DNA of 64,000 nucleotides from Chlorokybus atmophyticus (GCA_009103225.1 RHPI01003369.1:1392017-1456016); one strand, 5' to 3'. Positions 32,104 to 44,563 are shown, numbered from the stretch's first letter. The notes: generated from the sequence alone by a model not told the origin. Numbers and translations: made by a program.

Positions 32104-32642
32104 CAGTCAAATTGCGCTTCCGCCACCGCCTCTGTGGCTCACACGTCGTTTCTCTCGCCCTGCGCTGGCTGCACACAGCGCATCCCTCCACTCCACACCC
32201 TTCCCCCTGCCCGTCGCCGTCACCTCCTCCTCCGCCTTCTCCTCCACGTCATGGTGGGCGATCTCTCTGCGCTGCGCCACTCCCCCAATTCCGGACTGTT
32301 CCATCCCATCCAAAAGTCCTGGACCGGGCTTACAAGCTCGGTACTTGCCCCAGGACGAGTCCACAGACTCCTTGATCCCGGACCCGGAGCTGCAAAGCAT
32401 CCTACAAGAATCGGGACGGCTGAGAAGTCTCCTCATCCCAGGTGTGCATGTAGACCGCTTGAAGGCGTATTCTTACAAACTTGGAAACATTCCTAGTACG
32501 AACCGTCCACAAAGCCTTTTGTGTGTGATAAAGCTGATCTGGAACCTACGTGGACACAAAGAAGCACCGACTACCGACAAGCTGGTCGACCGTCAGCGCA
32601 ACAGTTCGTCGGTGTTGTTGCCGTCGCCGCGCGGCGGCGGCG
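31746..32642. promoter_or_regulatory. Shared upstream region of lipase and CPSF2
   Basis: The 0.9-kb interval between the two divergent start codons must contain both promoters. It includes a (TC)n tract at about 32066-32101, a common feature near transcription starts in many eukaryotes. An open frame across 32280-32560 (containing LPQDESTDSLIPDPELQSIL) looks protein-like but matches nothing I know and has no clear start or splice partners. No TATA box was identified. Confidence 0.4.
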
Positions 32643-35600
32643 ATGGGGACGTCCATATGCGTGAAGCCGGTGTATGGGCCGGGAGGTCAAGGCGCTGCGC
32701 CCGTGTGCACCCTTCTCGAGCTGGATGGCGCACTCATTCTGCTCGACTGCGGATCGCCAGTGAGTGCGCATGTGGTTCTTATACTTGCACGGGAGCAGCC
32801 AATCTGTTGTTGGATTGTGCGGTGCTGTGAAGAAAGTATAACCCTGCTCCATCCAGCACCTTACCAGCCGACGCTACTGTGGTCATGCCACACAACCATC
32901 TAAGAACCTCGTCCATGCACTGCACAATACACTCAGCAGATTTTGTTCGGTAAGGGTCGCAGTTGTTGACCTGAGTTTGGGAAGCATGATGTGCTATTTG
33001 CTAGTAGCACGTTTGTCGTGATTGTGTTTTCAGGACGATGCATGCAACAAAATATGGCGTGCAGGCTCGCAGTAGAATTTCATGTACTTGCACCCTAGAG
33101 TTGCATGTCTCAAGTCGGACGCTGAATCGAGAATGGGATGAGCGTGTACAGCAAACCAACGCAGCTGCAGCATGCACGCAGCACTGCCAGCGATATGTAG
33201 CTGCACTGATCCAGGCATACACAAGTGATTCATTAAATGTGCGCGCATGCAACATGTGAGACGCATGCATCATGCATAGGCCTGCGCGCGAGATACACAA
33301 TTGGCGATGCGCTGCCATATTCGCGCATTGACCATCCTCTCTCACGTGTAGGACCTTCCGGATCCTTCGCTGGAGGCGGCGCTGGTGTCGCTTGCCCCGC
33401 GTCTTGACGCGGTGCTGGTGTCGCACGGGGACGCCGCGCACCTCGGCAGCCTACCGCTGCTATTTAAGCAGTATGCAACACCCAGCACAAAAGCCGGTGC
33501 AAAGACAAACCCAACAACAACCAACACAACCACACACCCTCTCAAGCGCGCCCCGCCTCCGTTCTACATGACGCGTGCGGCGGCACGGTTGGGCCACCTG
33601 GCGCTGTACGACCTTCACCAAGCGAGGCGTGAGATGTTGGAGGATGATGATGGTAGTCTGGGTGGTTGGGACTTGGACGCTGTGGACGCGGTGTTTGCGC
33701 ACGCCACGCCTCTGCACTTCTCTCAGCCCGCGCTTTTACCATCCCCTCACAACGCCATCTCCGTGGTGGCGTTGCCGGCGGGCCACTCTCTCGGCGGCGC
33801 GTTGTGGCGCGTGCAGAAGGAGTCGGACGTGGTGGCGTACGCACCGCGTCTCAACCAACAGGGTGAGCGACACCTCGCGGGTGCCGCCAGCGCGTTGGAG
33901 GGTCTGCATCGACCCGCCGTGCTCATCACGGGTGCGGCGGGCGCGGCGGCCATCTCGTCCACCTTGTCGCGTAAGGCGCGTGAGGCGGCGTTTGTCGAGA
34001 GTGTCGTGTCGACGCTCCGCGCGGAGGGATCGGTGCTGATCCCCACGGAGACGGCCGGGCGTGCACTTGAGGCATTGCTCGTGTTGGATGCGCACTGGAG
34101 CGAGCGGCGTGAGTTGGGTGCGTCCTACCGCATGGCGTGGCTCACGGGCGTGGCGTACAGCGCGTTGGAGACGGCGCGAAGCAGCCTCGAGTTCATGAGC
34201 GGCGCCGTCGCGCGCGCCTTTGAGCGATCGCGAGAGAACCCACTCGCGCTGAAACACGTCACGCCGTGCCACACACGCGAGGAGCTCGAGACGCTGCTCT
34301 CGCCGGGACCCAAGGTGGTGGCCGCCTCGTTCGCGTCTCTCGAGCTCGGTCCCGCGCGCGCACTCTTCGCCGAGTGGGCCCTCGACCCGCGCAACGCCGT
34401 CGTGTTCGTGCACAGGCCACACGACAACACGCTCGGACGGCGACTGCAGGCTGCGGCCGGGGGAACGGCGTCAATGCCGCCGAGCTTTGCGCTCAGACTG
34501 GGCAGGCGCGTGCCACTCACGGGGGAGGAGCTCGCCGCGCACGAGGAGAAGGCGCGACTGGCCAAAGCCGTGCAAGAAGCCGCAAACCAGGTGCGACTTA
34601 TCTTGCATGTAGAACACATACTCTCCGCACACATGCACGTATCCTTTGGGATGGGATTGACCACGAGCATGCGCAGGAAGCTGAGCAGCGTCAAGGCACG
34701 GCAGCACCACCAGATGAGCAACACCAGCCGTCTCAGCCGTCCCAAGAAGACACGCAATCACAAGCAGCAGGCGGGCCAGCGCGGCCTCGCAGGCGCAGGC
34801 GCGTGAGGAGGCGTCCCCCTCGCGGCGCGGGTGGCGCCGTGGACACGCTGCTCTCGGGGGTCTTCTTCGACGGCTTCCGCCCCGTCGAGGGCGCCGCAGG
34901 GCCAATGTACCCGTTGCACACGACGACCGCCACGGACAGCGTCGCTGCGCAGAGCGCTGCAGAGGCAGCGGACGAGTACGGCGAGGGGCCGGATGAGAGG
35001 ATTGTCGCCCTTGCTGGTGCTGGCGCGGACATGTTTGATGAGGTGCGCTGGGTGTAGCTGCTGGTTGAATGCAACCAAGTTTTGAGTGTGTGTGCACACG
35101 CAAAAGTGCGGTTGTATGCAGATGGACAGGCAGGGTCCCGGAGAGGATGTGGTCAAGGCGGTGGAACCTGAGCCTGAAGCACCGACCAAGGTGGTGTACA
35201 CCAACATGACGGTAGGTGTGGCAAGTAATCTCTATAGCTTGTTTTGCATTCGCAGTATGTGCGGTCGTGACTTGACAGCTCGCCCATGCCGACGTGACAA
35301 CCACCAGAATCCAGGTGCACATGAACTGTCGGGTGCTGTACTTTGACTTTGACGGCGTGTCGGACATGCGGTCTCTGCGACAGATCCTGCAGCAGGTCGC
35401 ACCGATCAGGCTGGTAAGTTGGCCCGCTAGTGCTAGATGTGATTGCGCACTATTTGATCAATGCACCACGTGCGTGTTCTTTGCAGGTGTTGACGGAGGG
35501 CCGGCCGGAGACGACGGATGCTGTGCTCGACTTCGTGTCGAGTTCCGGCCTGCAGACAGTCGTGTACGTGCCTGGGGCCGGGGAGGCTGTTGACGTGTCA

Positions 35601-36205
35601 TTCGACAAGCACGCGTTCAAGGTGAGATCAATCACACTGTTGGCAGCTTCTCGCAGGAGGGGTGTTTTGCACGCTTTGCACACTGTGTTGTGAGTAGGTG
35701 CATTTGGAAGGCGAGGACGGGGAGGAAGGCCAGCCGGCGTTGGAGTGGGAGACTGCCGGCGACTGGCGCGTTGCACGGGTCACCGCACGCCTGGCAGCCG
35801 CAGGTGCATGCACGCTCGCAATTGCGATATTTGTATGCAGTCTGTTTTTACACATTCATTCGCGCGTCGTAACCAGCAAGGGCCGAAGCATCTTCTTTGG
35901 CGTCGTCAGGTGGCGTGCAGAGCGCCCCCGTGTTCACGCTGCAGGTGTGTGCGGCAGAGGCATCGTCTGCAGCGCAGAGGGGTCGCGCGACGCTTGTGGG
36001 GGACCCGAAGCTGGCGGATCTGAGGCACGTGCTGTCGACGCGCGCGAAGATCCCCGCGGAGTTCTCCGAGGCCGGGTCGCTGGCGTGCGGGGCCTACGCC
36101 ACCGTGCACAAGCTTGGGCCACAGCGCGTCGTGCTAGAGGGGACGCTCGGCGACGAGTGGTTTCGCGTACGGGAGGTTGTCTACTCGCAGTACCAGAGGC
36201 TGTGA
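32643..36205 (+). CDS. CPSF2: Cleavage and polyadenylation specificity factor subunit 2 (CPSF100)
   Basis: Model: join(32643..32759, 33352..34590, 34677..35042, 35122..35211, 35279..35413, 35487..35621, 35698..35803, 35910..36205), 827 aa, phases consistent, stop TGA. The role is as a scaffold partner of the CPSF73 endonuclease in nuclear pre-mRNA 3'-end cleavage. Residues 1-39 start the metallo-beta-lactamase fold (LELDGALILLDCG). It continues with LDAVLVSHGDAAHLGSLPLL, ARLGHLALYDLHQAR, LPAGHSLGGALWRV and VLIPTETAGRALE. The beta-CASP part has SRENPLALKH and GPKVVAASFASLELG. The C-terminal part runs from VLYFDFDGVSDMRSLRQIL to WFRVREVVYSQYQRL. The metal motif reads SHGDAAH instead of H-x-H-x-D-H, as expected for inactive CPSF100. 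About 25 Thr/Asn/Pro-rich residues are inserted after LLFKQ. Length is slightly above the animal form (about 780). Confidence 0.95.
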
Positions 36206-36885
36206 GATGGGAGAGGGAGGCGGTGTGTGAGGGACGTGCGCGTGGGGATGAGCCCGGCAACAGATGTTGCCACCGCTGCTCATCGTGTTGGACTTGCTAA
36301 ATGGTTGGCTTGCTATGTAAGTTGTCTATGCATGTTTAAGATATGGTATGCAGGGCTAGTTGCCTTTAACAGACACATTGAAAAACTCAAAACAAAGTAC
36401 TGCAGGCGCTTTGGCTACATGTGCATAAAAACTAATAGATTGACAACACGACATGGCACACAAGCAATTGCATACATGAGGATGCAAGCACAGAAGCCAG
36501 TATGAACCCATTTTGCCAACTTCCCTTGCAACACTCTCATTCATTGCATCAATAGAGCGGCACACATTCGTACAAATCTTACACGGAACCAAGCATGCAA
36601 AGCAACCATGGAGCAGCTTTAGTGCATCCGTGTATCTGACTGGACAGAATGCATGCAAACAGTGTTGGCAGTAGCAGCACGTATCCAGCCGCCAACCCGC
36701 ACAGTCAACAGCAAAATGCTTCACTGTTACATCCACCACCCCTCGCATTTTCTGTACAACGCATGCATGGGTGACACCCAATGTTGCTGCTGCAACCATG
36801 GGCACCGCCTTGTGCAACCATGTGTGATGCAGAGGTGACAACTTGCTGCGGTAGCCTCACCGCCCCCCACGACTCTCTCGCCCTC
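36206..36885. other. Intergenic region between convergent CPSF2 and ceramidase
   Basis: 680 bp between the two stop codons; both 3' UTRs must lie here. No further ORF is supported. TATGTAAG occurs at about 36315, about 110 bp after the CPSF2 stop, a possible TGTAA-type poly(A) signal; this is weak evidence. Confidence 0.45.
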
Positions 36886-39800
36886 TCACAAGTCAACACC
36901 ATCAACAACATGGAACGTGCGTGAGCATCCCTGAACTGGCGTGACGCGTCGCGTGAGTACCGCGCACGCGTGGCCGCAGTAGCGCACGCGGTAGGCCGCG
37001 GCGAGCGCGTCTCTCGGCACCTCCCATGTCACGCGCGCCGACGAGAAGCCCGGGAAGGGCTGCTCCCAGCGAAATGTGGTCTCCCAATCCATGTCGTCGG
37101 CCACGCGCACCCACGCGCCTGAAGCGCCTGCTGCTATGAGAGCTGTTGCATGCATGCAGACGGAGGGGATGGTGGAAAGGACACCTGTGCCGTGTCGTGC
37201 TCACCTGGCTCATCGGAGACGGCTGTGCGATCGTTGCCTTGCTGTCCAGGAGACAGCCTCTCCACAAGCACAAATGTCTGCAGCACACATGCATGCCTTT
37301 GGCACCAGCAGCAAGCGCAGCACGAATTGCTACTACTTTGCATTCGTTGTGGTTGAATCAAGTACCGCCGGTTACCTCCGCGTCGTCCCGGTTGCAGCTG
37401 TTGCGTGGGTGCGCGCCCACAAACTCCACCTCCACGCGCTCGCCGCGCACGTACCTGCATGCACACCAATGGCAGTCACCGTCATGCCACGCACCGCAAC
37501 GAACACACTGCGGACAACGCAGGCCACCCCTCCACACCTTTCTCGCGCATTCCGGACGACACTGCCCAACGGCCTCCACGGCAGCGCGACGTCCCCCGCG
37601 ACGGGCGGCATCAGCGACCAGGGCCGAGGCAGGGGCGGGGGCGCTCCCGTGGTGGACGAGCAGGCGGGGGAGCGCATGAGGGTCCTGCGCCAACACGGGA
37701 CACCAGGTGTGTCGTGTGGGTCACAAAGTGCAAGCAGGCCGTGAGTGCAAGCATGTCCGAGGGATACCTGGCGAGAGCTTGGAACTCCTGGCAGTAGGCG
37801 GCCAGCGTGTGTGGACCGTACAGGGTTGACGCGCCCTCATACCTGCCGCCGAAGCTAGTCAGTCCTCACAAAACACGCACGCACGATATCGGGCTTGCGG
37901 ATAACAGTATTACCGCCATCACCTTTGCGCGGCATACTCTTCGGGTGTGGTGCAGTACCCAGAATACTCGTTCGCCAGGCCCGATATCACCACGACAGGG
38001 GGCTTCCTCGGTCGCACACCCTTACCGCGCTCAGCCTCCTCCTCCTGCAAAACACAATTCTCCGAGGTTGATACAGCACTCGGACGAGCACACATTCATC
38101 GCGTAACGTGGCACTGACCTCTTCCTCTTCAATGATTGTGCGTGCGATGGCTTCGCGCAGTCTTCTTCCCGCCATGGTGGTCATTTCACATGGGACGGCC
38201 GCAATGACCAGGTCCGGTCCCACGCGTACCAGCTGCAAAGGCAACACGCGCGGCACCCAATGCGAAAGACTCAGCAGGATAGGCTTGGGCCGCTGGATGC
38301 GCTCCTTCTCACGAGTATCACACACGTCAACGAGTGCGTGTCACGTTGACCACGGGTATGCGGGCGTGTCTCTCGCACCTGGTCTGGGGTGGGAAGTGCG
38401 CGCAGCACGAGGGCGTTGGCAAACCACGAGATGAGGCGTAGGACGGGGTTGCGGCCTTGCGTGTCACCCTGGAAGAAAGGCCAGATGCCAGGACCGTCCG
38501 TCGTGCCTGCACTCACAAAGGTGTTGGGGTTGTGGATGCAGGGCAATGACAGCATGACGTGTGTTGCTCGAACCGCACTCTGCACATCACAACAAGTCAC
38601 ACAGACCTGCCTGCGGCAAAGCTGTACCCGTACGCCGGCAGAGTGGTTCGCCTCTCCCCTTCCTGTGGCATTACACTCTGTACTATCACAACAGGCAACG
38701 CTCACTTTCCCAAATCACTCTACAAACCCCTCTCTTGTTTCTCCCTTTCACCCTCACCGCTCTGTTGTCGTTGTCAACACGCAATGCGGTCATGTCGACC
38801 CATGCGTGCGCCGTGTCGATTGTCCCGCCCCGCAGGTAGCGCGCACCTGAGGACTTGTCTTGGTCGAGCAGCGCTCTGGCCGCGCGGTACTGCCGACCAC
38901 CGATGGCGCACGTGTTGACGAGGCCGTCGTCGCGGGCGTCGGGGAGGACGGGACCCTCGGCAACGCACTCGCTGCAGGCATGCGCATGCCGTCACGCAGA
39001 ATACGTGGATGTGTGCGCGTGTGCGTGAGTGTGCATTCTGAGTGCATGCCAGGAGTGGAGGTCCAACCATGGGGCTCACGTGGGGTTGCAGTTGTTGCCG
39101 CTCCCGTCGCAGGGCGCGTGGCTGCCTCTGCATCTTCCTCCCGCGATGTGGGGAGAGACGTCCCCCTCGTTCGACTGAGCAAACGCCCCCACAAACGCGC
39201 CGTTGCCACGCCTACAGCCAGCAGCGCCGCCATTGTAATCCCTCTCCAGCAGATACGCCGCGTAACCTGCCACAGACCAGGTGTGCAGCGTGATGAGGTT
39301 TGCCATCACAATACCCACACGCACGCACTCGCGCGGCCTGCCTTTGTTGTCTCCAGAGACGAGTGCGTTGGTGTTGCGCATGGACGTGCAGTGCACGGGA
39401 AACCAGCTGAGGCAACCCATCGCCTTGCCATCTGCGTGCATGGGGAATCAGTCACTGTGCACACGCGTGCGTGTGCGTGTGCGTGTACGTGTTCTCGCAC
39501 TCACCTTCGTCCTCTGCCTTGAGCAGGACCATCTCGTCGTCGACATCGCGTGGGTATCGCGCTCGCTCCTGCTGCGGGTTGAGCATGTACGCGGTGGGTG
39601 ATCTGTTGGCGTTGGCGTCCATCACGCGCGCGCAACGCAGCGAGAGCGCGCACCCTGGCACCGCGTTGTCCCGCGCCAGCAGGACGGAGCGCACGATGCC
39701 GTCCACGACGGCGTCGAACGTGTCGCGGCAGAATCCGCGCGTGGTCACGTTGTACAGCGTGTGGTGTGCGTATCCGCCCGGGCTCGCGTGCGTGTGCGTG

Positions 39801-40672
39801 GCGCACAGCAACACGTTGGCATCGGCGTACGGGCTCCCGAGTTTAGCGAGGACGGCGCGCTTGACCCCGCCGAACACCATGCACGCGTCCACCACCACGT
39901 GCACAAGCAAAGGCACCTTGTCGTTGTCATGGTTGTCGTGGTCGGGCTGGATGATGAGGGCGCGGGCGAGAAGGGGGAGGTGCAGGCCGCGCGCGATCTG
40001 GCCGGGCTGCGCGTAACCCATCATGCCCACGCCGCCCACAGGAACGCGCATCACGCTAGCACCCAAGCCAACACGGAACCTGACGAGCACGTGCGCGCGC
40101 ATGAGTGGGTGGGTGCATGTGCGTGTGTGTGTGTGCGTTCGTGCGCATGGGTAAGTGGGTGGCCGTGTGTGCATGCATGCCTGTGCACGTGCGCGCGCAT
40201 GGGTGGGCGTGCGTGCATGCGCACGTGCGTATGCATGAGTGCGCATTTGCATACTGAGAGAGCGCAACTAATGTATGCCGCTTTACAGCTGCCACGCTTG
40301 GTGCATGCACGCACGCAGATGATGTGGGACGCCACAGTCAGCTTCGCATGCAATCCACAGTGCATACGCAGCACCTGCCCCATGAGTGACTCTTGAATTA
40401 AGCATCGGCACGCACAGCACAGCCTGCTTGCCCATGCATGCAGGCTTGAGCGCACAAGTCCCAACAGCCTACCTTCCAATGGGCGCTTCATCCGCCTCAT
40501 CCTCGCCTCGTCCTCCCACACGGCTGCGCCGTGGTATTCCGGCGGCGGCGGCGGGTGTGGGTAGTCGTCGTTGTCGTCGCCGTATGATGCCTGGCCACCA
40601 GCGACCACGACGCCATCGGCCGCCGCTCATGCTGGAGCCCACGGCACTGGCGTGGGCGGCGGCGCCATGCAT
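36886..40672 (-). CDS. NCER: Neutral ceramidase
   Basis: Model: complement(join(36886..37118, 37205..37277, 37376..37454, 37538..37684, 37768..37842, 37923..38044, 38119..38307, 38379..38506, 38611..38662, 38758..38971, 39080..39266, 39342..39431, 39505..40079, 40473..40672)), 787 aa, all phases consistent, stop TGA. It hydrolyses ceramide to sphingoid base and fatty acid. Family landmarks: GVGMMGYAQPGQ; THTHASPGGY (zinc His); NRSPTAYMLNP; WFPVHCTSM (second His); SGDNKGYAAY; AFAQSNEGDVSPH (Ser nucleophile region); FAAGTTDGPG; EMTTMAGRRLRE (zinc Glu); YCTTPEEYAAQRYEGASTLYGP (catalytic Tyr region); C-terminal Ig-like part FRWEQPFPG...VTWEVP. The usual VPGE reads VPCE. The N-terminal 66 residues are basic, with no clear signal peptide, and are less certain. 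Introns 39267-39341 and 38507-38610 start with GC. Acceptor choice at 37118 and 38307 is ambiguous by a few codons. Confidence 0.93.
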
Positions 40673-41296
40673 CCTATCGTCTCTGTGGAACAACAGGTGC
40701 TTGGTCTAGTCCAGTATCTATCGCACAGGCAACGCGCCGCAAGCAACCTCTGTGAGAGACATCGCCAGCACAGACCAGACTGGGCTGCCGGCCGGAACGC
40801 ACTGCACCAGCCTGGGCGCAATGAGACGGCGGAGATGCCCGTTTGTGTGGATCGATCAATCTTGCACTAGTCCTCGCCTTCATCATGTCTTCCAAATTGA
40901 TTAGACTCGAGTGCAGGCAGCAGTATATACCCCACTGCATGCATTGGGGGGCGTTTTACATAGAAAGTGTGCATTTCATAAATAGATAGAATCCAAAGTG
41001 GGTTGCGTTGAATGATTGGTTTGATGATTTTAACAACTAACCAGCGCCCTTGTCGGCAGGTGATGGTAACTGCGTGTACATGTATGCTCTTGCGTATAGC
41101 GGGATGCACGGCACAGGTGGGACTGCACGCTTGTTGGTAGGTACTCTTGTACAACCGATCCTGATGCGTGACTCATTGTGTTTGCTCTGGATGCACACCA
41201 CAATGTTGTGCTTCTCCAACTTCAGGTGTTGTACATCTCCATTGTTCAAACGGATGCTGTATCAGGCTGCCATCACACATTGAGTTAAGGAACGTC
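40673..41296. promoter_or_regulatory. Upstream region of ceramidase
   Basis: The 624 bp between the ceramidase start codon and the target site of the 12.2-kb transposon must hold the ceramidase promoter and 5' UTR. No specific motif was recognised. Confidence 0.35.
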
Positions 41297-41299
41297 TAT

Positions 41300-41338
41300 C
41301 ACACGGCGCCTGCAGCAGAATCCGTTCTCGGCACAAGC
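41300..41338 (+). repeat. Left terminal inverted repeat
   Basis: 39 bp matching the complement of 53484-53522 with about eight differences. The core GGCGCCTGCAG is identical in both. Confidence 0.85.
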
Positions 41339-41835
41339 CAGTTGTGCCGTCAGCGGCACCTGCCTTCGAGTTATGCGAGCAGTTCTTCTCCCAAGACGGC
41401 ACAAGTCGCTTTGTGCCGGCAGAGGATCGTAAGTCACCATCTGTCAGCCGGCACAAGCTGGTTACTGCCGCTGACGGGGCAAACTGCGTTGGGCCGACCT
41501 TGGCACAGCAGTACTTCTAACGTCTTCGGCACAGCAGCGCTTCTGCCGTCTTCGGCACAGCTGCGACCCCACCGTCTTCGACATAGCTGCGCTTATGCCG
41601 TCTTCGGCACAATAGCACTTCTGCCGACTTCGGCACAGCAGCGATCCTACCGTCTTTGGCACAGCAACGATCCTGCCGCTTTTGGCACAATATCACTTCT
41701 GTCGACTTCGGCACAGCAGCGCTTCTGCCGTCTTCGGCACAGTAGCACTTCTGCCGACGTCGGCACAGCAGCAGCAGCAGTCGTGCCATTGATGGCACAC
41801 CTCCAGGTGTGTCGACCTCGGTGGACCAGCAGTCA
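41325..41835. repeat. Left subterminal GGCACA array
   Basis: About 16 copies of GGCACA (typical unit CTTCTGCCGTCTTCGGCACA), spaced about 27-30 bp in the central part. At the outer end TTGTGCC and GGCACAA occur in both orientations. Subterminal repeats of this kind are transposase-binding sites in plant CACTA elements (family knowledge). Confidence 0.85.
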
Positions 41836-42171
41836 TGCCGATAACGGCTCAGCCATCTTTATTCCACAATTAGCAGCACAATATAGCAGGCATATGCAGG
41901 CAAATTGCAGGCAGTTTTCCTGGTAAAGAAATCTTAACCTCGTATGGAAGTTACATTGTACCATGTACTCTTAACTACTACTAGAATAGGCTCCAATTGT
42001 TTGCAAGAAGCTAACTGCTACCAGGAAGCTAACTGCTGGTAGCAAGCTAAACTGCTAACAAGAAGTCAGACGTTTAGCAGAAAGCTAGACTGGCGGCTGC
42101 AAGGAAACTGCATGAAAGCTAGACTGGTTGCTGCAAGAAAGATGAGCGAAGGTCTTCAGCTTGGTACCCAA
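41836..42171. other. Element interior without gene, CTAACTG/CTAGACTG repeats
   Basis: Short direct repeats of AGCTAACTGCTA and AAAGCTAGACTGG (about 42000-42130). No coding feature was recognised; it may contain the 3' UTR of gene A. Confidence 0.5.
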
Positions 42172-44563
42172 TTATGGACCGGGTTGGCGCTTGGCTTGAC
42201 TATTCCAGTGCCAGCCATAGCGTGCTTCTCTAGAGTCATCCTGTACCAGCCAGCGCTTGTTGACTGCAAATGTAACAAGCATGAGACCGATCTGCGAGTC
42301 AGTGAACTTTGCAAGCAGATGGTCCTCCTTCGGCAGCCTCCCAATCTGCGTCCCGTATGTCCCCCTCCAGGAAGTGTACACCTCCAGCAAGCTCTCGCGG
42401 TTGGGAACATTGGCGCAAAAGGTATTGCAGCAGATGCCAGCCAAGTGCATGAGGTGGTCAGAGCAACGATTGATTTGCAAGCAAGAATTGTTACAAGTGT
42501 GCATCATGCAAGCATGCTGCACACGTTACAACCCACTGCAACGTTCTTACCCTCTGATTGATGTCATGCTGGTCTTCTGGATGCACACGCTTGTCAACCA
42601 CGAGCGCGCGCACGCATCTTGGGGTGACTTCTGCAATGCAGTCGCCTGAAGAGCAGTCTGAGCAAGGGCAGACTGCAGACGGGGCTACCAAGGATGCAGG
42701 CCAAGCACAACTGCGTCCCTGCATCATTCAAGCAGCCGCATTGCATGTCACGCATATAATCTTCCTTGCAGTTACGCTTGCAATGTGCTGTGCCGCAGCA
42801 CACACTCTACTACGCTCACCAAGATATTGCTACACAAGTGCTCGTCCCCGGTCAGCTGGCCAGCATACCCGTCCGTGTCACGTACTGGCATGTAGACGCG
42901 TTGATCACCGATACCCTTGGCGTTGTACCACTCCAGCACCTTCACTTTGTAGCTGCGCCAAGGAGTCTCTTGCTCAAGCACCTCCAGTACTTGACCGCGC
43001 CCAACAGCCACAACCCTGCGGCTGCTGCTGCCGCTGGTGCTTGCAGCATCTCCTGCGGGTCTGCAGCACCACCCGGTTTAAATTCTTACGAGTGCGAGTG
43101 CAAAGCCTTGTGCAAGAGGATAAATGGCGTACCTGAAAGCCACCCAGTCCTCACGCAGCTGCGCTTGAGAAGGCGGCTCAGCAGTCAACAAGGCAAGCAG
43201 CACAGCATTTTGGCTGGAGGGAAAGTCTGCAACGGTGAAATGTGGGCCAAGCCCGTAGTCTGTGCGCGAGCGGCGTGGAGCTGGCTCCTCTGCGTCAGCG
43301 CGCTTCTCAGCGCGTGCAGCGCGCATCTTCTCCTTGCGCTGCTCACGGGTGAAGCCTACCGTTTCACCTGGCGTTAATGGATGGCCCCGTCTTGCATTAT
43401 CCACAAACCGGCGGATTTGCTTACAAATCCAATCTGCAAACAAGAGGCAGTGAGCAGTCATTTTGCAGGAAGCACAAGTCATCTGGCAGGTGGCATATAG
43501 ACGCACATGCACATAGGCAGACGCAGATTACTTACTTGCAGGCCAGCGCAATGTCTGTCCGTTGATCTCCAGCAGAGTGTGATTCTGCATTACATCCGCC
43601 ACCACCTCCTCCCTCATGTCATAATCTGGGCCGGCCCGATTGAAGCTTTTGCCAACACAGTGGTCTGGGAACTTGGCCCACAGCTTCTCCTTTACAAGCT
43701 TGCGGTTGTCCTCCTGTATTCTCCACTGTGTCTCGTCCTTCTTCTTCAAGTAAGCTTGCCCATTTTGCTCTAGTCCCCTAGGCTTGTCAGCGACAGGGGC
43801 AAAGCACTTTTCCTCCAGCTTTGCCTTTTTGACTGCCTCTGACTCGTCTTCGCAGTTAACTTCATCAACAGCTCTTGCGCACAAGGCCAACAGTCAGCGC
43901 ATGGCACTTGCAAAAGAGAGCAAAGCAAGCAGAGCTTTAGCCAAGCTGCAACTTCAGCTATGTTGCAGTTGCGGCTTGGCTAACGCTGTTGCTTGACTGA
44001 AGCTGCAGACCGAAGCGTACAAAATACAGCAAGTAGAGCTTCACCCAACCTACCACTTCAGCTAAACTGCAGCTGCGGCTTGGCTGAGGCTCTGCTTGGC
44101 AGAAAGCTGATATGCAGCTTTTACTCAAGCTGCAGCTTTAGCCAAGCCGCAGGTTCAATTAAGTTGTAATTTCAGCTTGACTGAAGCTGCATACCAATGA
44201 GCAAGCAGAGCTTCAGCTGCAGGAGCAATAAAGTTGCACCAGCAGCTTGGCAGCAGACTAGTTGAAAGCAAGCACACCTGTGTCCCCAGGTTGTGCTCCC
44301 GCCTCGTCTTGCTCCTCTTCATCTTCAGCTTGCAACCTCGGCTCATCCCTGTTCAACTTCTGCACGTCTTCAAGGATCCGCGAAGCAATGCTCAGCCTAG
44401 GTGTGATCTGTGCAAGAATTTCTGCTGAGAGGCTGTAGTAAGCTTCTCCAGCAATCTCTTCCTCCTTGAAATTCTCCGCTATTGCTTGTGCACTTGGAAC
44501 CCCTCTCAACAATTTAACTACCCGTTTGGAGATAAGCTCAACGCTCATTCTATACACTGACAT
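42172..44563 (-). CDS. Gene A of the CACTA-like element, unknown function
   Basis: Multi-exon minus-strand gene. Start ATG at 44563 (MSVYRMSVELIS). Exon 1 runs to about 44280 (acidic end EDEEEQDEAG). Exon 2 is about 43874-43540 (LVKEKLWAKFPDHCVGKSF, ending LRWPA). Exon 3 is about 43435-43129 (WICKQIRRFVDNARRGHPLTPGE...REDWVAFR). Exon 4 runs about 43074-42890 (VLEVLEQETPWRSYKVKVLE), and further exons about 42660-42560 (VVDKRVHPEDQHDINQR) and to 42172. GTACGC, GTAAGT and GTACGTGA donors with matching phases support exons 1-4; the last exons and the end (TAA) are uncertain. The protein is charged, with no domain I recognise. Its place beside tnp2 suggests an accessory protein analogous to TnpA, but this is inference. 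Confidence 0.55.

Noticed and set aside
31912-32830. Long plus-strand open frames across the CT tract as a gene
   Set aside because: The three overlapping frames owe their length to the (TC)n run and GC-rich sequence. They overlap the CPSF2 start in another frame and resemble no family.
33468-33545. Extra 75-bp intron in CPSF2 starting GTATGC
   Set aside because: The size would fit the other introns, but joining GTATGC to the only nearby AG (CTCAAG) breaks the reading frame of conserved downstream sequence.
40866-41300. CACTAG at 40866 as the left end of the CACTA element
   Set aside because: Only the CACTA letters fit. No inverted partner with further matches or flanking duplication was found, whereas 41300/53522 match over about 39 bp with TAT on both sides.
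41500-41790. CRISPR array (regular repeats with spacers)
   Set aside because: Repeats are degenerate, in eukaryotic DNA, without unique spacers of constant length. They fit CACTA subterminal repeats, mirrored at the other end of the element.
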